The notes: a model not told the origin generated them from the sequence alone. DNA of 55,535 bases from Oligoflexus sp. (GCA_014377445.1 JACMPP010000126.1:1-55535), one strand, 5' to 3'. Shown: positions 44,236 to 53,078, counted from the first letter of the stretch. Program-made: numbers and translations.

Positions 44236-45584
44236 TGGAATGGAACAGCGGCAAAGAACTCTGTTTTCAAATTATCGATCTGGCGAAAAAAGCGGGCATT
44301 CAGGAGTGCGACGTGATCCTGCAGCGCGGGCAGTCCCTTAGTCTGCAAGCCACCAAAGGGGCTATCGATAAATCGAAGATCACGAGTACCCAAGTTGTGG
44401 GTATTCGCGTGATTCAGGATCAAAAGACCGGGATCTCCGCATCGGAGTCTCTTGAGCTCGATTCCCTTAAGATGATGGTCGAGCAGGCGAAGGCAACGAG
44501 TCGTTACTCAGGCGTTGATGCCTATCAAAGTATTACTCAAAAAAACACGGCCGATATCATTCTGGTTCCTGACCGCGTAAAGCAAAAGGATCCGACCTCG
44601 CTTCAGCAGAAGATCGATTTGGCGATTCGTCTGGAGCAAGATGTTCTCGCAGTGGATAAACGTATTCACAACTCGCCCTACAGCGGTTATAGCGATGGGG
44701 AAGGCGAGAGCTTTTACGCCAACCACCTCGGCACCTTCTGCTATCAAAAAGATCGTTCTTTCAGCGCCTATACTTCGGCTCTAGCCGCTGCTGAGCAGGC
44801 CCAGGCGATGTATACCTCGTCTTCAATTGGCCGCAGTTTCGCCGAGTTGGATTTGGGTTCCTGTGTGAAAGAAGCCAGCTCGGTGGCGTTGCGCCTACTC
44901 GATGCTAAACCGATTCCAACCGGTCGCTATGATGTGATCTTCTCCACCGATGAGTGGGAAAGCATACTCTCGGCGCATTTGGGGGCTTTTTCAGCGAAAG
45001 CTGTGAAAGAGGGCACGTCCTACTATCGCGAAAAATTGATGAAGTCGATCGCCGTCTCGGGACTCACGATGCGCGACCGCCCTCAGTACGCGGATGGATT
45101 CTCCTACTCAGCTTTCGATGACGAAGGCATGCCTTGTCAGGATCTGACTGTGATCGATAAAGGGGTTCTTCAGAGCTTCTTCCATAACTCGGCGACGGCT
45201 CGCTTTTTTAAGCAGAAGAGCACGGGTCATGCCAGCCGCGGAGCTAAAGGGTCTCTGGGTGTGTCGCCGACTCAACTCGTAATTGACAAGGGCAACGCCA
45301 GCAAAAGCGAGCTCTATAAGGGTGACGTGTTGAAGGTCATTGCCTTGAAAGGCCTTCATTCGGGTACCAATGCGGTCTCGGGACACTTCTCACTTGCGCT
45401 TGAGGGTGTGATGGTGAAGGACGGTGTCGAAGGACAAATGGTTAAAGATGTAACCCTCTCCGCGAACTTCTACGACATTCTCAATGGGATTCAGGCGATC
45501 GGGTCGACGCTTGAGGCATCTTCGGGTCGGGGATTCTTCAGCCCGGAGATTCGTTTCAGTGGAATGAGTGTTGCGGGAACTTGA
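44235..45584 (+). CDS. pmbA: TldE/PmbA protein
   Basis: 449 residues. TldE pairs with TldD; it lacks the HExxxH motif as expected, showing EWESILSAHLGAFSAKAV at that place, and ends with the family's GIQAIGSTLEASSGRG. Start overlaps the tldD stop (TAATG), ensuring equal production. No downstream gene is in this unit; the following 230 bases contain inverted repeats. Confidence 0.92.
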   Translation: MEWNSGKELCFQIIDLAKKAGIQECDVILQRGQSLSLQATKGAIDKSKITSTQVVGIRVIQDQKTGISASESLELDSLKMMVEQAKATSRYSGVDAYQSITQKNTADIILVPDRVKQKDPTSLQQKIDLAIRLEQDVLAVDKRIHNSPYSGYSDGEGESFYANHLGTFCYQKDRSFSAYTSALAAAEQAQAMYTSSSIGRSFAELDLGSCVKEASSVALRLLDAKPIPTGRYDVIFSTDEWESILSAHLGAFSAKAVKEGTSYYREKLMKSIAVSGLTMRDRPQYADGFSYSAFDDEGMPCQDLTVIDKGVLQSFFHNSATARFFKQKSTGHASRGAKGSLGVSPTQLVIDKGNASKSELYKGDVLKVIALKGLHSGTNAVSGHFSLALEGVMVKDGVEGQMVKDVTLSANFYDILNGIQAIGSTLEASSGRGFFSPEIRFSGMSVAGT

Positions 45585-45608
45585 ATTGAGTTTGTTTACG
45601 ATCACCTG

Positions 45609-45684
45609 GTCCAGCAACCGCAGCGACGTACTCCTATCATAGGCGTAGCCTTGGTGGGTGGCAGCGCGGTACTTCTTGCTGGAC
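45609..45684. repeat. Long imperfect hairpin with perfect nine-base arms
   Basis: GTCCAGCAA (45609-45617) and TTGCTGGAC (45676-45684) are exact complements separated by 58 bases; inside lies the palindrome CCTATCATAGG (45633-45643). No R' or R'' box of integron attC sites is seen. It lies 25 bases after tldE; it may be a mobile-element or decayed repeat trace. Confidence 0.5.
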
Positions 45685-45704
45685 GCCCGACCCCTTTTAC
45701 CTCG

Positions 45705-45775
45705 TTTGATCCCGTGCGGTAACAGAACCCTGCGAAATCCAGTTTTCCCATGCCATGCTACCGTACGGGATCAAA
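45705..45775. promoter_or_regulatory. Inverted 17-base pair, candidate HipB operators
   Basis: TTTGATCCCGTGCGGTA (45705-45721) and TACCGTACGGGATCAAA (45759-45775) are inverted copies with one mismatch. Each contains a short palindrome (CCGTACGG on the right). They lie 40-110 bases upstream of the hipB-like frame, where HipB autoregulatory operators normally occur. The repeats are observed; binding by HipB is inference. Confidence 0.5.
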
Positions 45776-45816
45776 AGCCGTTAAGTTAAACGAAGAAAAT
45801 TTAAAAAGAGAAGACA

Positions 45817-46044
45817 ATTCCTCATAGTAATAGTGCATTAGAAGAAATAGGCGCCGCAGTTCGTAATGCGAGAAGGCGTTTAGGGCTCAACCAAGAAACT
45901 GTTGCTGGCTTAACCAACGTGGGTCGTCGCTTCATATCCGAGTTAGAAAGCGGAAAGAAGCCTACTCTCGAGATTGGTAAGGTTCTGCAAGTCACTGCCA
46001 GCCTGGGACTTCAATTCAGACTCCATGAGCGATACAAAGGATAG
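45817..46044 (+). CDS. hipB: HipB-like antitoxin frame without a canonical start
   Basis: The frame encodes an XRE/HipB helix-turn-helix protein: GAAVRNARRRLGLNQETVA, then GRRFISELESGKKPTLEIGK and the HipB tail LQVTASLGLQFRL. HipB-type proteins bind HipA and repress their own operon. No ATG, GTG or TTG lies upstream of the HTH in this frame; the stop TAA at 45802 precedes. ATT at 45817 would give the usual 75-residue length and follows a purine-rich site (AAAGAGAAG). It is either a rare ATT start or a mutated ATG. It ends two bases before hipA. Confidence 0.6.
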   Translation: MPHSNSALEEIGAAVRNARRRLGLNQETVAGLTNVGRRFISELESGKKPTLEIGKVLQVTASLGLQFRLHERYKG

Positions 46045-46046
46045 AA

Positions 46047-46691
46047 ATGGATTCTTTGGAGTTTTACCCCAAAGCACTCAGCGTATTTTGGGAAAACGAT
46101 CTTGTGGGTCGGATCTTTCAAACAGAGGCTGGAAGGCTCAGTTTTCAATATGCTGAAAGCTGGCTGAATGGGAGACGCACAGCCATATCCTTCTCACTTC
46201 CTTTGCAGAAAGAAGCATTCGGGGAAGTGGCTCACTCCTACTTTGGCAACCTACTTCCCGAGGGTGATTTTCGTCGAAAGATAGAAAAGCTCTTTCAAGT
46301 ATCATTGGAGAATGACTTCTCGCTTTTGAAACACATTGGTGGGGACTGCGCAGGAGCATTATCGATTGGGTCGACTGGCGGAGAAAGTGGCTACTATCAA
46401 ACTCTACCTAACGATGATGTGAGGAAGATAATCTATACGGAAGGCGTCTCGGGAATTGTCCAAGGAGCGCAGCACAATCGCCTGTCACTTGCGGGTGCTC
46501 AAGGAAAATTACCGTTGCGCTTTCGTCAAGATCGATTTGAATTGCCCTGCGATGGAGCGGCATCGACCCACATAATCAAACTCAATCGGCAAGCGAATAG
46601 CTATCCCAAGCTCGTCGAAAATGAGTACTTCATGACGAACGTCGCACTCTACCTGCGGCTATTCTACAGACAAAAGAGCAACTCGTTTTAA
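46047..46691 (+). pseudogene. hipA: Truncated HipA kinase
   Basis: 214 residues where HipA proteins have about 400-440. The N-subdomain is present (FQYAESWLNGRRTAISFSLPLQ) and the early kinase half remains (SLAGAQGKLPLRF, STHIIKLN, NEYFM), but the catalytic and metal-binding half is missing: the frame ends in unrelated sequence soon after NEYFMTNVA. A complete HipA would phosphorylate glutamyl-tRNA synthetase or another target and cause dormancy; this one cannot. hipB adjoins it upstream. Confidence 0.8.
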
Positions 46692-46799
46692 AAGGTCATG
46701 AGTTGCGAGACTTTCAATTTTTACTTCAACCTTTAAGTAAGATCAGGAAGACCATGGAAAAGAAATTCGCAGACATTCTATAATCAACCTTTGCCTGCG

Positions 46800-47225
46800 C
46801 GAGCAAGAACGAAAGCCAAGGTCGCGCACCCCGGCTTTCGAATTCCCCATCATTTATCGTGTTCCCTCTCATGGTAAATATTTTTCGCTGCAGCTTGCTA
46901 CCGATTCCGAGTGGGTTAAAGCCGCCGACTGGGGCGATAGCAATCATGATGGCACGATCGAAGCAAGTTTGAACGCCTTCACGGGAGCTGTCACGATTAG
47001 TTCCTTGGAAAGTGGCGCGAGCGATACTACAACTATTCGCTGTCATACCGATAACAATCCAGGCAGTGCCTTTACCTCCAATTCGAGTGGACCGGGATCC
47101 ACAGCGAACTGCCGTTCCCGTTACGGAGCTGCCGATATGGTAGGCAACCTCGATGAGTGGAGTGGACCTTGGGCCGAATCAGTACCGCTGCAGGTCAAGA
47201 TAATGGAATCGATGGGCTTTGGCTG
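46800..47225 (+). pseudogene. Remnant of a formylglycine-generating-enzyme-like domain
   Basis: An open frame without start codon shows LQLATDSEWVKAADWGDSNHDG, NCRSRYGAADMVGNLDEWSG and FGCHASGRV. These fit the FGE/sulfatase-modifying-factor fold (compare LPTEAEWE and YGLYDMVGNVWEW). Both ends are missing, and the frame runs on into the antisense strand of a neighbour gene. It is a decayed secreted or lipoprotein gene. The match is from motif memory and moderate. Confidence 0.55.
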
Positions 47226-47657
47226 TCACGCCTCGGGACGTGTGATGAGAAACGTCACAAGACCGACCGCCATAACTCCAAGCAGTATTTTCACGACAAA
47301 CACTGGAACGAACCAGACGATCGTTGGGCCAAAAGTTAAAAATATCACGCTCACAGCCATGATTTTGTTTCTGCGCGAGATAGCTCCGCTTATTTTCCAG
47401 CGGCGGAGGGGTGGGCCAAGGAGCTTGTGATTCATGATCGCGTTGTAGAAGCGTACCGAACTGCGGGCGTAGCAGGCTGAGGCTAAGAGGAGGAATGGGG
47501 TTGTGGGGAGGAGAGGGAGGAAAATCCCCACTATCCCCAGTATTAGGAAAACAAGAGCTGCAAAGGTGAGAAAGAAGCGTACGAAAGGGGAGCGAACGAG
47601 TTTGACCTCGTGGCTGTAGTCGAATGGTTGAGGGCGTGGGGGATTGGGTTCGGTCAT
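47226..47657 (-). CDS. DUF454 (YbaN family) membrane protein
   Basis: 143 residues with several hydrophobic segments. LGIVGIFLPLLPTTPFLLLASACYARSS is the diagnostic DUF454 block, followed by HKLLGPPLRRW. YbaN-type inner-membrane proteins have no established function. The ATG at 47657 overlaps the upstream S9-like gene's stop (ATGA), so the two are translationally coupled; a longer frame runs into that gene and is not used. Confidence 0.82.
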   Translation of the reverse strand: MTEPNPPRPQPFDYSHEVKLVRSPFVRFFLTFAALVFLILGIVGIFLPLLPTTPFLLLASACYARSSVRFYNAIMNHKLLGPPLRRWKISGAISRRNKIMAVSVIFLTFGPTIVWFVPVFVVKILLGVMAVGLVTFLITRPEA

Positions 47658-49444
47658 TTCTCGTCCACGTTTCGGAAGCGGAGGAAGCGATCGAAGAATC
47701 CGGCGACCTTGCTGTAGTAATCGATGTAGGTTTCGTGCGAGCGCCAGCTTCGGCCCTCGTTTTCGTAAAGGGAAAGCCAGCAAGGGACTTTGTTGCTTTT
47801 CAAATCGTCGGCGAGTTGCTCCAGACCGGCAATGTTGACGAGTTTGTCCTGTCGGCCGGCGAAGAGGGCGAGAGGGCGCTGAATTTTTCCCAGAGAATGT
47901 ATTGGTGAGCGCTCGGCCCAAACTTTCGGATCGTTGCTTCCCAGGGCCCAAAGTAGCTCTGTGCGTTCCGCTGGTGAACAAGCTGCGAAGTGATGGACCA
48001 GATCGAGGATGGGGAAAACCGCAACGCCCGCGTGGAAGACCTCAGGATTTTTGATCAGAGCCCAGAGGACGGTGAAGGATGCGGTTCCTCCGCCCCAAAG
48101 CCCCACGCGTTTGGGATCGATCCACTCGGAGTCTTTGAGAGAGCGGACGCCGCTGACACAGTCTTTGATTTCGCGATCACCCCAATGGCCCGCGAGAGAT
48201 TGATGGTAGTTGTAGCCGTAACCCCAGCTTCCTCGATAGTTTACATAAAGAACGGCATAACCTTGCTGAACAAAAGCCAGAGCCTTGGAAGGCCAGCTCG
48301 CATGCACAGCATCGCTTGGACCGCCGTGGATGGGTATGAGAAGAGGGCTCGGGGTTTTGGCATTGCGATCGCGGTAGAGTATCCCGTGGACCGTCTCGCC
48401 TGAGTCGGTGGCCCAGGTGATCGGTTCGGATTTCAGCTTCGTGCTCATGTGCGCGCCGTCAGCCTCGGATATCCAGGCGTGGCCTTTGCGGGCGAAGCGC
48501 GTGATCTGTTCTGGAAACTGAATGCCCGAGGCCAGGGTTAATATTTCGTGCGTCGAGGGATTCACCCGCAGGTTTTGCAGGTGGGTCATCGGACTCGGCA
48601 CGATCTTACTGTGGCCGTGAATATCGAGCGTGAAGATTTGCCAAAAGGCTTTCTCGCTCGAAAGCGCCACGAGCGATCGATCGCTGAGAAAAGCCATGCT
48701 TCGACGGCTGCTTCTACGCAGCGGAAAACTATGCTCACGATTCTCAAAACTGAGCTGGACCCAATTTTCGGTTTTAATTTTATAGAGCCAGAGTTGAAAG
48801 AAATCGCCTGTGAGGAAGGTCGCGGCGATATATTCCCCGTGGGGACTGTAACAGGCTTCGCCGCAGGGATAATCCTTGAGGCCGGGCGGAAATATTGAAA
48901 CAGCCTCACCCGAGCCTGCTCCCAACACCCTTAATTCCGCTGCATGCCAAGGCAATTCATCCCGGCCCCAGCTTAGAAATAAACAACGCGCCGAGGTCGT
49001 ATGCCACTGGAGATGGCGGATATATGCGCGGCTGCTCCAAATTTTATCATTTTGATCACCCGTTCGAAGATAGATCGAATCCAATCCGGTTTCAGGATCA
49101 AAGCTGATAAAGCTCACTTTCTTTTGAAAATCTTCAACGAGATCGGTACTGGGGCCGGGGAGATCCCAGCTCGACCCCTCTCGCATATCATGAACTGTAT
49201 GATCCAACGCCATTGCAAAAAGCCCATTGTCGGATACCAAAACGAATTGTCCCGAATAGGGCAGGGCACTCCCAATCGAGACAGTCTGATTGATGGGCTG
49301 ATCGCCCTCTTCGCTATGCTGCCAAAGTTCCCAGCGTTGAACTGTAGCCTGCAAATAAACAATAGTCTTGGCATCGAGCCATTGGGCTTCGAGCAGTTTG
49401 TCTTTTGCGGTGAGAAGGTCGAGAGTTTTTTGATCCAGACTCAT
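47654..49444 (-). CDS. S9 prolyl-oligopeptidase-family homologue, apparently inactive
   Basis: 596 residues: an N-terminal beta-propeller (about 1-330) and an alpha/beta-hydrolase domain with LIPIHGGPS and GYAVLYVNYRGSWGYG. In S9 enzymes a GGSxGG motif holds the nucleophile; here it is LWGGGTASF, with Gly453 in its place (codon GGA at 48086-48088). The usual EGHG histidine is Arg565 (EGRSW; codon CGA at 47750-47752). Asp533 (GRQDKLV) remains. It should thus be catalytically dead, perhaps a binding protein. ATG 49444 is chosen over a TTG at 49492. Confidence 0.82.
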   Translation of the reverse strand: MSLDQKTLDLLTAKDKLLEAQWLDAKTIVYLQATVQRWELWQHSEEGDQPINQTVSIGSALPYSGQFVLVSDNGLFAMALDHTVHDMREGSSWDLPGPSTDLVEDFQKKVSFISFDPETGLDSIYLRTGDQNDKIWSSRAYIRHLQWHTTSARCLFLSWGRDELPWHAAELRVLGAGSGEAVSIFPPGLKDYPCGEACYSPHGEYIAATFLTGDFFQLWLYKIKTENWVQLSFENREHSFPLRRSSRRSMAFLSDRSLVALSSEKAFWQIFTLDIHGHSKIVPSPMTHLQNLRVNPSTHEILTLASGIQFPEQITRFARKGHAWISEADGAHMSTKLKSEPITWATDSGETVHGILYRDRNAKTPSPLLIPIHGGPSDAVHASWPSKALAFVQQGYAVLYVNYRGSWGYGYNYHQSLAGHWGDREIKDCVSGVRSLKDSEWIDPKRVGLWGGGTASFTVLWALIKNPEVFHAGVAVFPILDLVHHFAACSPAERTELLWALGSNDPKVWAERSPIHSLGKIQRPLALFAGRQDKLVNIAGLEQLADDLKSNKVPCWLSLYENEGRSWRSHETYIDYYSKVAGFFDRFLRFRNVDEK

Positions 49445-49521
49445 GGGGCCCGCCAAGCTATTAGGACCTGATCCTAACAAGCCTGGGCACAAAGATCAAA
49501 TGACTAGGGAGGATACCACGT

Positions 49522-50049
49522 TCAGCCAGGCTTCGGCTTTGCCAGGAGAGTCACTGACTCTTTCGGCTTTTCCTTCTGTAGCAGATGAATCTTCTTAATA
49601 AGAAGTCCCAGGAGGAATTCGCGCGCGGCAGTCGGTTGTATGGGCATCTTTTCCTGAAGCTTGTCGAGGCAGGATTCGAAGATATCGCGACGCTTGCATC
49701 CGGGCGGGGAGTCATCGCGTCGGTCGGTAAATACTACGACGAGCGTGCTCTCGCAGGGCGATTTGCAATTTCTGTGAAGATAAAACTCGGCGCCGAGAGT
49801 CGGATAGTTAACGGTCCCGTGAACAATCTCATCGGTGCCGAAATAAAACTCTTCGAAAGTCTTATAGGTCTTGCCACATTTTCGGCAATCCTTTGGAAAC
49901 TCGCTTTTCAGTCGCGACTGGAGGAAGCCGAAGGACTTGGCCATGCTGGTCGATATCGCGACAAACTCCATGAGTTCGTCAGCAAGGAGGCTCATCGCCA
50001 TTTCCTCGAGATCGACATATTGAACTTTGCCTTGACGTGCTCTGTTCAT
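49522..50049 (-). CDS. Hypothetical protein with CxxC metal-binding-like site
   Basis: 175 residues. An N-terminal helical part is followed by KDCRKCGKTYKTFEEFYFG, NCKSPCESTLVVVFTDRRDDSPPGCKRR and ESCLDKLQ. The CxxC and later Cys could bind zinc as in a small rubredoxin-like or zinc-ribbon fold. No signal peptide. ATG 50049 follows GAGGAGAGACAGGTG. I do not recognise the family. A short gap separates it from the S9-like gene; it might be cotranscribed. Confidence 0.55.
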   Translation of the reverse strand: MNRARQGKVQYVDLEEMAMSLLADELMEFVAISTSMAKSFGFLQSRLKSEFPKDCRKCGKTYKTFEEFYFGTDEIVHGTVNYPTLGAEFYLHRNCKSPCESTLVVVFTDRRDDSPPGCKRRDIFESCLDKLQEKMPIQPTAAREFLLGLLIKKIHLLQKEKPKESVTLLAKPKPG

Positions 50050-50456
50050 CACCTGTCTCTCCTCACCTTGGCCAGCTTTATGGCCCTACCAACCCAACGG
50101 GTCAGGACTTTAGAATCGTTCCTACTCAATCTTTATCGGCGGTCTGCATCTTGCAATTAAATCCTTAAGTAGGTCGATACGTTAGCTTGGCTTGAAGTAA
50201 ATGCCCCTAGAACAGTTTTTCCGATTTCGTCTCGAAAGATACGGATGGTAAGAATCTCCGAGGTTTAGGTCGGAAATGGAAAAAGAGGGCAGGAGCCGAA
50301 TGAGCGGACCACGAGTCGCGAAGAAGATGAACTGCGTTGGATCTTAGAACATCTTAGTACGTTAGAGGCTTCTGTTTACGCTTGAGATGGTCTTATTTCT
50401 GGGAATTGAATTGCTTCGAGCTTGTGAATGGGACTTAAGTCAACGTGAGGTGTTGG
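50050..50456. other. Intergenic stretch between divergent genes
   Basis: About 400 bases between the Cys-containing unknown and the TIGR02147 gene. No gene or strong repeat seen; promoters for both should lie here. Confidence 0.4.
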
Positions 50457-51275
50457 GTGGATGATCGTACTTTGGATTACCGGCATATCTTGCATAAGGA
50501 GCTTACCGATCGTTGCGAGAGCAATCCGCGTTATTCCTTGCGAGCATTTGCCCGAGACCTAAAGCTGTCGCCTTCAAGACTCAGCGAAGTCCTTAACAAA
50601 AAGCAGGGGCTTTCCCGGCAGGCCGCGGAAGCGATCAGCAAGACTTTGGGATATGGCCTGGAGGAAGCGGAATACTTTTGTGACCTTGTTTCTTTAAAGC
50701 ATGCACGGAGTGTCAAAGAACGGGAAAATGCCAAGCTTCGCGTTTTTAAGGTTGATTTTGAGAAGCAACGGGACGAACTCTACAGTCTTCAGCTCGATTC
50801 TTTCAAAGTCATTTCCGATTGGTATCATCTCGGAATCCTGGAACTGATGAAGGTCAAAAACTTCAAGCACGATACGAAATGGATTTCCAGACGGCTTGGG
50901 GTTCAAATTATACAGATCGAATTAGCGATAGAAAGACTCTGTCGCGTAGGCCTCATGAAGATTGAGGACGGAAATTTTGTGGCGGTTCAGAGCAATGGAT
51001 GGGTGCCTGGTGGTATACCTTCCAGTAGCATCCGAAAGTTTCATCGTCAGGTTCTGGAAAAGGCCCTAGTGGCTATGGAAACCCAAGCGGTGGAGGAACG
51101 ATTCTTTTCCACCCGGCTCATGACTCTCAACCGTAGCGATCTGCCGGAAGCGTTTGAGGCGATCACCGAATTCCAGAAGAAATTCTGCGTGGATCTTGCA
51201 TCGGAATCGAACAAAGAACTACTCTATTGTATTTCAATGCAGTTATTTAAAATCGTCGAGGAGGAAACCGTATGA
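50457..51275 (+). CDS. TIGR02147 family transcriptional regulator-like protein
   Basis: 272 residues from GTG at 50457, which has GTGAGG six bases upstream. N-terminal HTH-like domain with YSLRAFARDLKLSPSRLSEVLN, GLSRQAAEAISKTLGYGLEEAEYF; then a winged-helix-like middle with ISDWYHLGILELM, WISRRLGVQ and VGLMKIEDGNFVA. This is the TIGR02147/DUF4423 layout, expanded in Fibrobacteres and Bdellovibrio-like bacteria. Its stop overlaps the ATG of the Kelch gene (ATGA), so it probably controls or belongs with that secreted protein. Function inferred. Confidence 0.8.
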   Translation: MDDRTLDYRHILHKELTDRCESNPRYSLRAFARDLKLSPSRLSEVLNKKQGLSRQAAEAISKTLGYGLEEAEYFCDLVSLKHARSVKERENAKLRVFKVDFEKQRDELYSLQLDSFKVISDWYHLGILELMKVKNFKHDTKWISRRLGVQIIQIELAIERLCRVGLMKIEDGNFVAVQSNGWVPGGIPSSSIRKFHRQVLEKALVAMETQAVEERFFSTRLMTLNRSDLPEAFEAITEFQKKFCVDLASESNKELLYCISMQLFKIVEEETV

Positions 51276-53020
51276 AACACTTCCTAATTGCTACCCTGCT
51301 CCTCAACGGAGTCGCTTTTGGTGCCACAGTACCGTTGAAGAAAACAACTTTTCCTTTCGCAGCCAGCGGCAGCTCAACCACCAGTAAACCATTGCCCATC
51401 GAGAACAGCACGCCTGCGCTTGAAGGCCTTGAAGATAAACCTGTTACAGTCGGAATCCTCCCGACACTTCCCTTTGTTATTCCCGGGGGCGCTCTGGGAC
51501 ACTGGGGTGTCGGTAACGGCGGCGACGGCCTTCGTATCGGTTTCGCTCGAGCACGTGATTATGCGGCTAACGTCGTTCTTCGCATCAAAACTAATTCCCT
51601 GACCAACATCAAGGATGCGGCCGTTCGGGATTGGATCATCAGCAACCAAAAGTTTCTGGCGGCTGATATCCTCCAAACCGAACACGTTTGGACGATGGAA
51701 GTCAAACCAACCTGTGCCTGGACCGTTCAACCCGGCAACGTCGATAAACTTCCGGTATCGAATCCGATCGAGTTCTCATATCCCGCTTGCCGCGAGAACG
51801 CGGATTCGTTCATTAAAACCGCTCAAATCCTCATTCACGAATCGGTTCACCATTTCAATGGCGATGAAACAATAGCGGATAAAGTTGCCATCGGCATCAT
51901 CGACGCCTGGCAGTCGGGAAACATGGACGCTGTTCCCATGAGTCTCAACAATGCACCTCAGGGGACCGAGAAACACGCTGCCGTCTGGACGGGTAGTTCC
52001 GTCATCGTCGTCGGTGGTTATTCGGATGATAGCGGCAATTCGATCGGAACTGTTTCTAGTTTTGATCCTCGCGCCAATAGCTGGACTCAAATCAAAGCTC
52101 CTCAAAACTTCGGTGTTCGTCACGACGCTCTCGCAGTCTGGACCGGCAAAGAAGTGATGATCTGGGGTGGCTTCCGCAAGTCGGGTAACACGACGGAGTG
52201 GGTCTACGACGGTGCTCTCTACAACCCGTCGACCGGCGTTTGGACAACGTTGGCCCGTCCAAACTGGTGGACACCCAAAGCGTCGACCTGGGAATTTGAT
52301 CCTCGTCAAAGCATCGTTTGGACCGGCGACGAAGCTATCGTATGGGGCGGCATCGATCCGAGCGGTCAACCTCTCGGCGCTATCTTTAATCCCAAGGATC
52401 AAAGCTGGTCGAAAATGAACACGAGCAGCGAATATGCTCCGCAACGTATCGCGGGCCATTCCGCAATCTGGACCGGTTCGAAGATGATTGTATGGGGCGG
52501 TTATGAAGGTGCTTCAGATTCGGCTCGTCAAATCACCGCTGAAGGCGGGATCTACAACCCTGCGGATGACAGCTGGAGCCCCACCTCAACTCAAGGCGCA
52601 CCATCGGCTCGCGCCGGACACCAAGCGATTTGGACTGGTTCGAAGATGGTCGTGATCAGTGGCGGTGGAGTCAGCAGCCGCACCGATCTCAAATCGACCG
52701 GCGGCCAGTACGATATCGAAACCGGTGCCTGGACCAACTATACAAATGAATTGATGGTCGAACGCGTCGGTCACAAAGCAGTTTGGAACGGCGAAGAGAT
52801 CCTCGTGGTCGGCGGACGTTCAAACCGATTGAAAACCTTCTTCGGCGAAGTCTTCGCGTACAACCCCGTAACACTTCGCTGGCGCATTCTTTCCAGCTCT
52901 CAAACACCAAACGGTCGCTACAATGCCTCGATCGTCTGGACCGGCAGCAGTGCCGTTGTTTGGGGTGGACAGTCGGATGATCAGAAGTCTGAGCGCAGCG
53001 GTGGAATTTACTATCCCTAA
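51272..53020 (+). CDS. Secreted seven-repeat Kelch protein with HExxH motif
   Basis: 582 residues: signal peptide (cut near LNGVAFGA), a unique domain to about residue 230 with LIHESVHHFNGDE (HExxH: His189, Glu190, His193, with a possible third ligand Asp198/Glu199), then seven Kelch-like repeats such as WTGKEVMIWGGF, WTGSKMIVWGGY and WTGSSAVVWGGQ. These should close a seven-bladed propeller for binding. The zinc motif suggests a metallopeptidase, but no other peptidase motif confirms it. Coupled by ATGA to the TIGR02147 regulator gene. Confidence 0.8.
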   Translation: MKHFLIATLLLNGVAFGATVPLKKTTFPFAASGSSTTSKPLPIENSTPALEGLEDKPVTVGILPTLPFVIPGGALGHWGVGNGGDGLRIGFARARDYAANVVLRIKTNSLTNIKDAAVRDWIISNQKFLAADILQTEHVWTMEVKPTCAWTVQPGNVDKLPVSNPIEFSYPACRENADSFIKTAQILIHESVHHFNGDETIADKVAIGIIDAWQSGNMDAVPMSLNNAPQGTEKHAAVWTGSSVIVVGGYSDDSGNSIGTVSSFDPRANSWTQIKAPQNFGVRHDALAVWTGKEVMIWGGFRKSGNTTEWVYDGALYNPSTGVWTTLARPNWWTPKASTWEFDPRQSIVWTGDEAIVWGGIDPSGQPLGAIFNPKDQSWSKMNTSSEYAPQRIAGHSAIWTGSKMIVWGGYEGASDSARQITAEGGIYNPADDSWSPTSTQGAPSARAGHQAIWTGSKMVVISGGGVSSRTDLKSTGGQYDIETGAWTNYTNELMVERVGHKAVWNGEEILVVGGRSNRLKTFFGEVFAYNPVTLRWRILSSSQTPNGRYNASIVWTGSSAVVWGGQSDDQKSERSGGIYYP

Positions 53021-53042
53021 GCGATCATTGTGCTAAATCTAG

Positions 53043-53078
53043 AGGCTCGCTCCGCTTAAATGCTGGGCGAGCCTTTCT
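53043..53078 (+). terminator. Terminator of the Kelch gene
   Basis: AGGCTCGC and GCGAGCCT form a perfect eight-base stem around a loop, with a short T-rich run after it, about 20 bases past the stop codon. Confidence 0.75.

Noticed and set aside
42853..45584. RiPP/microcin biosynthetic cluster around tldD/tldE
   Set aside because: No precursor peptide, cyclodehydratase or exporter gene is near; TldD/TldE alone occurs widely without such clusters.
45609..45775. Integron attC site or CRISPR-like structure
   Set aside because: Inverted arms are present, but no R'/R'' boxes or regular repeat-spacer pattern exist; only one structure of each kind.
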